A stretch of 64,000 nucleotides of DNA from Sphingobacteriales bacterium. GTDB taxonomy: Bacteria; Bacteroidota; Bacteroidia; Chitinophagales; JADJOU01. The notes beneath the pieces were generated by a model. That model worked only from the letters and a program-made list of their open reading frames with translations, did no database searches and was not told the DNA's origin. The stretch's first letter is position 1; the number at the start of each line of letters is the position of its first letter. Position numbers and translations under genes: made by a program. The stretch is taken from assembly GCA_021297855.1 (NCBI GenBank), contig JAJTHM010000011.1, positions 1-64,000 on the forward strand, given 5' to 3'. Of the stretch, positions 17,017-24,272 are shown piece after piece.

Positions 17017-17506
17017 CAAATTTTTTGAACCGCAGAGGCGCAGAGAACGCAAAGAAATCTAAGTTTATCCTAACTTATTTTTATTGAAATCATACCACTA
17101 AGATACTAAGCAATAACTTTTCTGCTAATGCGCATATTTACCACTAATAAAATAGATTCCTGAATTCCCCTGCCTAGTCGGCAGACAGGCTTGTCTGTTG
17201 ACAAACAGGGCTGCGCTTCATCCGCCAGAGGCGGACGCTAATGGCCAGAGACCTCGTCATCTCCTGCGAACCTGTGCTGACCTAAGCGTCAGAATGCAGG
17301 AATCTGCACATAGTTTTGTGGTAAGGAAGCGTACTAGCATAATAACTTTAATGTAAAGTGCAAACTTTGTGCAATACTTTGCGGAACTTTGTGCTCCAGC
17401 TAACCAGTAAACTATACCAATTTACCAAAAAAATACTATTCACTTCCATTTCTCAACTTTTTATCTCACTTTTGGCTCGAACTAAAATTAATTAAATTTA
17501 AAATTT
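17017..17506. other. Noncoding spacer with repeat-like fragments
   Basis: This 490-base gap has no convincing gene. It contains the fragment ccgcagaggcgcagagaac and following bases near 17030-17055, a type of short dispersed repeat often seen between bacterial genes. It also holds the inverted-repeat element at 17154-17305 and AT-rich sequence before the porin gene. Confidence 0.6.
17154..17305. repeat. 152-bp inverted-repeat-bounded noncoding element with hairpins
   Basis: The ends agattcctgaattc (17154-17167) and gaatgcaggaatct (17292-17305) are inverted repeats with 13 of 14 bases complementary. Inside are three hairpins: an 11-bp stem at 17177-17202, tccgcc-aga-ggcgga at 17221-17235 and ctgac-n6-gtcag at 17277-17292. 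The element is clearly richer in G and C than its surroundings. It looks like a miniature transposable or REP-type dispersed repeat. No coding frame or target-site duplication was identified. Confidence 0.5.
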
Positions 17507-18892
17507 ATGAGAAAAGTATTGTTATCAGCCGCAGTATTGTTAGCTAGTGTTAGCATGCAGGCGCAGGGTTCTGAACTATACGGTTCTGGACTTAAAATTA
17601 AGTTTAACGACGATGGGTCGAAATACCTGCGCGTCATATCATGGGCGCAGGTCTGGTCTCGCTATAATTATAATAATGAAGGCACTACAAGACAAGGAGC
17701 AGAACAAGAAGCGACCTTTGATGTAGGTCTGCGAAGAGCGCGTATGCTATTCCTTAGTCAAATTAGTCCACGATTCTTGATTCTGGCGCATTTCGGGATC
17801 AACAATCAAAATGCTTTGAGTTCCACAAATAATGCAGCCAATCCATGGAAGCCAGGATTGTTTCTTCATGACATGTGGACTGAATACCTTGTAAGTAAAG
17901 GAAAGATGAAAAATGGTTCGCCTTATGAATTATCTATTGGTGCGGGGTTGCATTACTGGAATGGAATTTCTCGCTCTACGAATGCTTCTACCTTAAATTT
18001 TATGACACTTGATGCTCCAATTGTCAACTGGGCTACCATCGATGCCGCAGATGAGTTCGCTCGTATGATGGGTATTTATGCCAAAGGCAAACTAGATAAA
18101 TTTGACTATCGATTTGCGGTGAATATGCCATTTTCTCGGCAAGCAGCCTTAGTTCTACCTACAAATAATTATGGTCCAATTCTTCAAAGTTCAAAGTTTA
18201 ACCCAAAAAACAATAGTGTCAATCTTCAAGGTTATGTCAATTACCAGTTTTGGGATCAAGAGTCAAATCTCTTACCATTTACAGTTGGTTCATATTTAGG
18301 TTCTAAAAAAGTTTTGAATATTGGTGTAGGATTTGAACATGGGTTTGATGCTATGCTTCAAAAAAATTCAGCTACCGACTCACAAGTAGTAGCTATGACT
18401 CACTTTTCAGCAGATATATTTTTAGATTATCCTTTGAGTTCAAAAAAGGATGCTATCACAGCATACGCTGTATATTATAATTATAATTTTGGCGAAAATT
18501 ATTTGAGAAATATCGGTATTATGAATATGGCAGACGGACATACAGCTGCAAATGGATCAGTTAATAGAAGTGGATTTGGAAATTCTTATACTACAATAGG
18601 CACAGGAGAGGCGATTCATTTACAAGTAGGCTATTTGTTGCCTAAAAAGTCTGATAAGCTTAGAATTCAGCCTTATGGTAATATCACTCTTCAGAATTGG
18701 TATGGTGTAAGAAATCTGGATGGTACAATGAAAGGCTGGGTAGCCAACGGAAATATAGGATGTAACTGGTTATTAGAAGGTCATCATGCAAAAATTACTA
18801 CCGATGTAGGATTAAGACCTGATTTCAATAATGCAAACAACGAAGCAAAGATTCGTCCATGTTTCACAGTACAAACCATGATTTATCTATAA
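17507..18892 (+). CDS. Outer-membrane porin-like protein
   Basis: The 461-residue product has a Sec signal peptide (cleavage after MQAQ) followed by amphipathic strands typical of a beta-barrel. Early strands read KYLRVISWAQVWSRYNYN, then DVGLRRARMLFLSQISPRF. That pattern resembles phosphate-selective-type porins of Bacteroidota. The solute is unknown. It is 29 bases before an MFS carrier gene and 1.6 kb before a DUF6814 gene, so the three likely form an uptake operon in which this protein provides outer-membrane passage. Confidence 0.7.
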   Translation: MRKVLLSAAVLLASVSMQAQGSELYGSGLKIKFNDDGSKYLRVISWAQVWSRYNYNNEGTTRQGAEQEATFDVGLRRARMLFLSQISPRFLILAHFGINNQNALSSTNNAANPWKPGLFLHDMWTEYLVSKGKMKNGSPYELSIGAGLHYWNGISRSTNASTLNFMTLDAPIVNWATIDAADEFARMMGIYAKGKLDKFDYRFAVNMPFSRQAALVLPTNNYGPILQSSKFNPKNNSVNLQGYVNYQFWDQESNLLPFTVGSYLGSKKVLNIGVGFEHGFDAMLQKNSATDSQVVAMTHFSADIFLDYPLSSKKDAITAYAVYYNYNFGENYLRNIGIMNMADGHTAANGSVNRSGFGNSYTTIGTGEAIHLQVGYLLPKKSDKLRIQPYGNITLQNWYGVRNLDGTMKGWVANGNIGCNWLLEGHHAKITTDVGLRPDFNNANNEAKIRPCFTVQTMIYL

Positions 18893-18921
18893 TCTAAATT
18901 TTCATTTTAAACTAAAACGAT

Positions 18922-20487
18922 ATGTCAAATCAAAATGAACAAAAGAGCTCCTTATTTACCATAATAGGAGCATCGTCTGTCGGTACCATGATAGAGTGGT
19001 ATGACTTTTATATCTTTGGTAGCTTGGCTACTATTATCGCTACTAAGTTTTTCCCTACGGGAAATGCGACTGCGGCCTTTTTATCCACCTTAGCTACTTT
19101 TGCGGCGGGTTTCGTAGTTCGCCCTTTTGGAGCGCTATTCTTTGGAAGACTAGGTGATCTCATCGGGAGAAAATACACATTTATGGTGACTCTACTTCTT
19201 ATGGGAGGAGCTACCTTTTTGATTGGTTGTATTCCTGGGTATGAAACTATTGGTTTTATGGCTCCAGTACTTGTGTTAATTTTGCGTTTATTACAAGGAT
19301 TGGCTCTGGGTGGAGAATACGGCGGTGCAGCTACTTATGTGGCAGAGCATTCACCAGCTGAGAAGAGAGGTTATATGACTTCTTGGATTCAAACCACCGC
19401 TACTATTGGACTTTTCGTTTCCTTGATTGTAATCATGGTTACTAAAAAATCAATGGATAAAGCTGCTTTCGAAGACTGGGGTTGGAGAGTACCTTTCTGG
19501 ATTTCACTTTTTATGGTCGCTATTTCTTATGTGATACGAAAAAATATGCATGAGTCACCACTTTTCGCTAAGGTCAAGGCAGAGGGTAAATCTTCTACCA
19601 ATCCATTAAAAGAATCTTTTGGAAACAAGTATAATTTCAAGTATGTTTTATTAGCTCTTTTTGGAGCTGTGATGGGTCAAGGTGTAGTCTGGTACACAGG
19701 TCAGTTTTATGCTATGAGCTTTATCGAAAAGGTCTTGGGTATTTCAGATCAAGTAGGTGAAATTATGATGTATGCTATCATCTTCGCTACACCATTTTTT
19801 GTACTTTGGGGTTGGTTATCGGATAAAGTAGGAAGAAAATGGATCATGATGGGTGGTATGCTCATCGCTATTTTATCTTATAGAACTATTTATGAAAAAA
19901 TGTATCAGACGGTCAATCCTGAAAATAAAACGGAGATATCAGAAAAAGCTGAATCTAAAGCAGAGCTGGTTCCGAATAAGAAAACAGCAGGATTCGATTC
20001 TGTCTATACGACGACCAAAGCTTATACGGATGGTACGACGACCAAGTCTGTTAAAACAGTTACTTTAGAAAATGGAGTGGTCAAAATGAAAGAAGGCAAA
20101 CCTATGGTAGAGACGAAAAATACGAAAGTAATCAATAGTTCTGACCAATGGTCTTTAGTATTCTGGGTATTCTTACAAATACTTTTTGTGACTATGGTTT
20201 ATGGACCTATTGCAGCTTTCTTAGTGGAAATGTTCCCTACAAAGATTCGTTATACCTCTATGTCACTTCCTTATCATATAGGGAATGGTATTTTCGGTGG
20301 ACTATTGCCTGCTATCGCTACCTCGCTCGTGACTTCTGCTCAGAAAGCAAATGAGGCTGCAGGTCTAGCTAAGACAGCAAATCAGTCTTACCTAGAAGGA
20401 TTGTGGTATCCGATAATTATTGGAGCGATCTGTTTTGTGATAGGAGTTATCTATCTCGATGGAAAAGATAATAAAGTAGAAGACTAA
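18922..20487 (+). CDS. MFS carrier, metabolite:H+ symporter type, with periplasmic insertion
   Basis: The 521-residue inner-membrane carrier belongs to the MHS group that includes ProP, KgtP and ShiA. Markers: MIEWYDFYIFGSLATI near residue 21, VVRPFGALFFGRLGDLIGRK near 68-87, LLQGLALGGEYGGAATYVAEH near 126-146 and LSDKVGRK near 302. Between TM9 and TM10 lies a hydrophilic insertion of roughly 95 residues (about 324-415), predicted periplasmic and rich in Thr, Lys and Glu, that ordinary MHS carriers lack. The substrate, probably an organic acid or osmolyte, cannot be read from the sequence. Confidence 0.85.
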   Translation: MSNQNEQKSSLFTIIGASSVGTMIEWYDFYIFGSLATIIATKFFPTGNATAAFLSTLATFAAGFVVRPFGALFFGRLGDLIGRKYTFMVTLLLMGGATFLIGCIPGYETIGFMAPVLVLILRLLQGLALGGEYGGAATYVAEHSPAEKRGYMTSWIQTTATIGLFVSLIVIMVTKKSMDKAAFEDWGWRVPFWISLFMVAISYVIRKNMHESPLFAKVKAEGKSSTNPLKESFGNKYNFKYVLLALFGAVMGQGVVWYTGQFYAMSFIEKVLGISDQVGEIMMYAIIFATPFFVLWGWLSDKVGRKWIMMGGMLIAILSYRTIYEKMYQTVNPENKTEISEKAESKAELVPNKKTAGFDSVYTTTKAYTDGTTTKSVKTVTLENGVVKMKEGKPMVETKNTKVINSSDQWSLVFWVFLQILFVTMVYGPIAAFLVEMFPTKIRYTSMSLPYHIGNGIFGGLLPAIATSLVTSAQKANEAAGLAKTANQSYLEGLWYPIIIGAICFVIGVIYLDGKDNKVED

Positions 20488-20512
20488 TTTTTAATATTTA
20501 AATAGATATAAA

Positions 20513-20740
20513 ATGAGTGCATTAAAAAAATTATTAGGCATAGTATGGATAGGTTTGGCTCTATTCGCAGGTTACTATTTATATTTCGATCAGACACAGC
20601 CTAAGTTTGAATCTGGCAAACCTGAAGATATGATTCCCGCTATTATTTACACTTTCATTTTGCTTCCCCTTATCGTAGGCGGTTTAGGATGCTTTGGCTA
20701 CTATTCGTTGACAGGAGAGTATAAGGAGCACAATGATTAG
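20513..20740 (+). CDS. DUF6814-type small two-helix membrane protein
   Basis: The 75-residue product has two hydrophobic helices (about 5-24 and 43-64) joined by an acidic loop with KPEDMIPAIIYTF. Small proteins of this type accompany MFS carriers in Bacteroidota, and here it lies 25 bases after one. It is probably a carrier accessory or stabilising subunit, but no experiment is known to me. A terminator follows it, closing the porin-MFS-DUF6814 operon. Confidence 0.7.
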   Translation: MSALKKLLGIVWIGLALFAGYYLYFDQTQPKFESGKPEDMIPAIIYTFILLPLIVGGLGCFGYYSLTGEYKEHND

Positions 20741-20797
20741 TCTTTTTTTGGTTTAGTAGTCTTAGGTTTCTTTTTCATGTTTTGACTCCTAAGATAA

Positions 20798-20836
20798 ATA
20801 AGGGAGATAGCACAAGCTGTCTCCCTTTGTTTTTTG
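20798..20836 (+). terminator. Terminator closing the porin-MFS operon
   Basis: The stem aagggagatag / gctgtctccctt with loop cacaa is followed by TTTGTTTTTT. It lies about 60 bases after the small membrane protein gene. Confidence 0.75.
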
Positions 20837-21287
20837 GTAAATTATAAGTTATTTTATGAAGCTCTTTATCATTTGATTGCCAAGAAAAAAGTCAAGAAAC
20901 TTTCAAGATAATAAGGTTTAAATAGTTCATTTATTAAAGATATTTGAAATATACATTAAAGCTTTTATCTGAAACTTATGGTAATAGAATAGGTAAGGTT
21001 AGTTTAACTGGTTATTGTATCAAGCGTATAGCACTCAATGATATTCATATAGATGTTTTAGAAGATACTTTAAGATTGGGTATGGGGCAGGCAAAATAGA
21101 TGATATTTGAGTGGGTGTATTCTAAAACTGCCGGAATGAATAATTGTAATCTGAGGAGAGTTTCTATGGTAATGCAGTTTAATTATATATTAATAAATTC
21201 ATTTAAAAAATGTAATTTTGATTCAAATTAATAATTGAATCTTTGATTATTAAGCATTAGAAATTATTAAAAATTTAAAACAATCCC
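20837..21287. other. AT-rich spacer with a possible gene remnant
   Basis: No intact gene is seen. One plus-strand frame, 20944-21099, reads 51 residues ending GYCIKRIALNDIHIDVLED and LRLGMGQAK. This resembles the C-terminal end of DUF1801-like proteins (G-K-x-C-I-x-x-x-x-L-x-D-x-x-x-x-V-L). It has no start codon of its own and is best read as a decayed tail, with low certainty. Confidence 0.3.
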
Positions 21288-21827
21288 ATGGCATATATAA
21301 GTACAGGAGTGAATCAGCCAGGTATAGTGGAACTTCTACGTTACAAACCATCTACAGGAAATGCACTTTTAAATTTAGCGAACACCTTGTTGATAGAAAC
21401 TTCTCCATTGAGTTCGGGTGAGAGGGAGTTAATTGCTTCTTATGTTTCATATTTAAATGAATGCGAATTTTGTCATTTATCTCATACAGCCGCAGCTAAT
21501 GCACATTTTAATGACCATGGAGAAACAGTGAATTGTGTCATTCAGAACATAGATACAGCAAATATTTCAGATAAGTTGAAAGCCTTGCTTAGAATAGCAG
21601 CTAAAGTTCAACAAAGTGGTAAACAAGTCCTAAAAACTGATATTGAAAAGGCCTTTGAGAACGGAGCCAGTGATGAAGAAATACACGATACCGTGTTAAT
21701 AGCTGCCGCATTTTGTATGTTTAATCGATATGTAGATGGTTTAGGGACGACCCCCGCTAAAGCAGAAGAGTATGCAGAAATGGGAAAACGAATGACGCAA
21801 GGTTATAAAATGCAGCCAATCACCTAG
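21288..21827 (+). CDS. AhpD-like / carboxymuconolactone decarboxylase-fold protein
   Basis: The 179-residue protein carries the peroxidase-type AhpD signature: LSSGERELIASYVSYLNECEFCHLSH near residues 40-65, with a CxxC pair (C58, C61) and the following His. Such proteins reduce peroxides through the redox-active CxxC or act as uncharacterised alkylhydroperoxidase relatives. The TonB receptor gene starts 19 bases downstream, so the two are likely cotranscribed. An iron-uptake gene joined to a peroxide-defence protein makes sense, but the link is inference. Confidence 0.8.
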   Translation: MAYISTGVNQPGIVELLRYKPSTGNALLNLANTLLIETSPLSSGERELIASYVSYLNECEFCHLSHTAAANAHFNDHGETVNCVIQNIDTANISDKLKALLRIAAKVQQSGKQVLKTDIEKAFENGASDEEIHDTVLIAAAFCMFNRYVDGLGTTPAKAEEYAEMGKRMTQGYKMQPIT

Positions 21828-21846
21828 TGCACTGCATATACCTATT

Positions 21847-24030
21847 ATGAGTAAATTTTTATTGTTTGTTTGTTTTGTTATACCTTCCAGTGCTTCTTAC
21901 AGTCAAGGACAAAAAGATACTGCTAGGGCATTAAAACTCTCGGAAGTCAATATAATAGGTCATGAGCAGCGAAATCAAGTGACTAAACTTCCAGCTATTT
22001 CTGGGACTTATATCTTTGATGGGAAGAAATCAGAAGTCATTTCGTTAAAGACGTTAGATGCCAATATTACGGACAAAACCGGTAGACAAATTTTTGCCAA
22101 AGTGCCAGGCGTTTTCGTATATGATATGGATGGTGCAGGTAATCAGATGAATATATCCACACGTGGGCTAGATCCTCACCGTGGCTGGGAATTTAATATT
22201 CGCAAAGATGGGGTTATTACTAATTCTGATATGTATGCATATCCTGCGAGTCATTATAGTATTCCTATGGAAAGTGTGGAGCGGATTGAATTGGTTAGAG
22301 GTACTGGCTCCTTGCAGTTTGGCGCGCAATTTGGCGGTATGCTCAATTATGTATCTAAACAAGCAGATACATCAAAAAAATTAGGTTTTGAAAGTTATAA
22401 TACAATTGGCTCCTTTAATTTATTGAGTAGCTATAATGCCATTCATGGAAAGTTAGGAAAATGGAAATACTATGCTTATTTTGCTAAAAAATCGCGAGAC
22501 GGTTATCAAAAAAATGAACATACGGATTATGAAGCACAAGGTGTTCAATTGTGCTATGAGCTAAATGCTAATCTCACATTGAGAGCTGATTGGGCGAGGT
22601 CTTATTATTTATATAGAATTCCAGGACCTTTGACGGACGCTCTATTTCAAACCGACCCTACCCAATCCACTCGCTCGAGAAATTATTTCAGTCCTTCGAT
22701 TAATATTCCTTCATTGAATGTCAAGTGGAAATTGGCAGATAAAACAGATTTAGAATTTACAAGTTCTGCCGTTCTCGGTACCAGAAATTCAGTGCTTTTT
22801 GATAAACCAGCTACTGTTATGGATAGTATTCATTTTTCTACCAATCAATATAACTCTAGACAAGTGGATATCGATGAATTTAATAGCTATACCAATGAAT
22901 TGCGCATTTTACAATCGTATAAATTAGGCAAACATGCAAGTCATCTTTCGTTCGGAATTCAACTGATGAATAATAATATGCGCCGCAGGCAGCAAGGCAG
23001 AGGAACTACAGGTAGTGATTATGATTTGAGTCTGACCAATACTACTTGGGGAAGAGATGTATATCTAAAAACGAGGAATACAGCGCTATTTGCAGAGAAT
23101 TCATTTAAACTTTCAGAGAAATTATCTATCAATGCAGGTGGGAGATACGAATCGGGTTCTAGCAATATGAGTGGGTTCATTGTTTATTACCCTACAGATA
23201 AAATTCCTTTAGAATTGAATAGAAATTTTGTTTTATTGGGCACTTCGATTAGTTATAAAGAAAATAGCAATATTGAGTTTTATGGCGGATGGTCACAAAC
23301 TTATAGACCAATGATTTTTAAAGATCTTATTCCTACAGATGCGTTTGAAAAGGTAGATGCTAATATTAGGGATGCCTATGGCTATAATGCAGAGATAGGA
23401 AATAGAGGAAGTTATAAATTTTTAAAATGGGATATCACAGCCTTTGCTCTGCAATATAATCATCGATTTGGTAGCATACTTCAATCTGACTCCTTCGGAA
23501 ATTTTTATACATATCGGACAAACGTGGGAAACTCATTGACGAAAGGAATCGAATTCTATATTCAGGCAAATTGGACTTTAACAAAGGATTTGAACATGAC
23601 TATTTACACCTCCACTACCTATATGGAAGGGAAATACACGAGTGGTATCATAAAATCGGGGACTACTAATTTTAATATCGAGGGTAATGAGATAGAGAGT
23701 GTGCCTAGGGTGATCTCTAGAAACGGTTGGACGATTCAATACAAAAAACTAAGCATCTCCACTTTGCTTAGTTATACTTCTCGTTCGTTCGCAGATCCGC
23801 TCAATACGGAGGTTCCTTCTGCTAATGGTGCCGTAGGTATTGTCCCAGCTTATACCCTACTTGACATGAATGCCAGTTATAAAGTATCCAATCACCTTAC
23901 CATCAAATCAAGTTTAAATAATATAACCAACACTCAGTATTTTACAAAGCGACCTCTTTTTTACCCTGGTCCAGGTATATGGCCTTCCGATGGATTTAAT
24001 GGTTCTTTTTCGTTTATAGTTAAACTATAG
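21847..24030 (+). CDS. TonB-dependent receptor, FecA-like
   Basis: The 727-residue protein has a signal peptide (cleavage near SYSQ), a plug with FAKVPGVFVYDMDGAGNQMN and the motif RGLDPHRGWEFNIRKDG near 104-120, then VERIELVRGTGSLQFGAQFGG near 144-164. The barrel ends with a strand finishing SFIVKL. The R-G-L-x-P-x-R-x-x-x-x-x-I-R-x-D-G phrase is characteristic of FecA-type ferric citrate receptors. No N-terminal signalling domain and no FecIR regulators are present. Substrate (ferric siderophore or citrate) is inferred from family. Confidence 0.8.
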   Translation: MSKFLLFVCFVIPSSASYSQGQKDTARALKLSEVNIIGHEQRNQVTKLPAISGTYIFDGKKSEVISLKTLDANITDKTGRQIFAKVPGVFVYDMDGAGNQMNISTRGLDPHRGWEFNIRKDGVITNSDMYAYPASHYSIPMESVERIELVRGTGSLQFGAQFGGMLNYVSKQADTSKKLGFESYNTIGSFNLLSSYNAIHGKLGKWKYYAYFAKKSRDGYQKNEHTDYEAQGVQLCYELNANLTLRADWARSYYLYRIPGPLTDALFQTDPTQSTRSRNYFSPSINIPSLNVKWKLADKTDLEFTSSAVLGTRNSVLFDKPATVMDSIHFSTNQYNSRQVDIDEFNSYTNELRILQSYKLGKHASHLSFGIQLMNNNMRRRQQGRGTTGSDYDLSLTNTTWGRDVYLKTRNTALFAENSFKLSEKLSINAGGRYESGSSNMSGFIVYYPTDKIPLELNRNFVLLGTSISYKENSNIEFYGGWSQTYRPMIFKDLIPTDAFEKVDANIRDAYGYNAEIGNRGSYKFLKWDITAFALQYNHRFGSILQSDSFGNFYTYRTNVGNSLTKGIEFYIQANWTLTKDLNMTIYTSTTYMEGKYTSGIIKSGTTNFNIEGNEIESVPRVISRNGWTIQYKKLSISTLLSYTSRSFADPLNTEVPSANGAVGIVPAYTLLDMNASYKVSNHLTIKSSLNNITNTQYFTKRPLFYPGPGIWPSDGFNGSFSFIVKL

Positions 24031-24077
24031 TTTTATAGAAATATTATATTTAAATTACCTTTATATTTAAAAATCCA

Positions 24078-24272
24078 ATGACCCCACTCAAAAGAATTAC
24101 TGCGGCAATTGCTGTAGCTAGTTTATTTTTCTTGTTGATAAACTTTCCCTTGGTGACTATAGTCAACCGAGTAGAGTTTTTCGTGGGATTTCCGATTTTG
24201 TATTTTTATATTTTCTCGCTTTGGTTTTTATTTATTCTCTGTATCTTTTTAATTTATAGGCGATATGAATAG
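24078..24272 (+). CDS. Small two-helix protein paired with the symporter-kinase
   Basis: The 64-residue product has two hydrophobic helices (about 8-25 and 33-59) separated by NRVEFFVGFPILYFY, an arrangement similar to DUF3311-type small subunits of sodium/solute symporters. Its stop overlaps the start of the symporter-kinase gene by 8 bases, which implies translational coupling. A role as a membrane partner of the sensor is inferred from position. Confidence 0.6.
   Translation: MTPLKRITAAIAVASLFFLLINFPLVTIVNRVEFFVGFPILYFYIFSLWFLFILCIFLIYRRYE

Noticed and set aside
16594-17305. An IS1-type insertion element formed by the InsA-like gene and the inverted-repeat element
   Set aside because: No InsB or DDE gene, no terminal repeats around the gene itself, and the inverted-repeat element lies separately downstream.
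20741-20787. Tiny minus-strand Lys-rich frame (13 residues)
   Set aside because: Too short and lysine-rich by base composition alone, with no promoter or conservation evidence.
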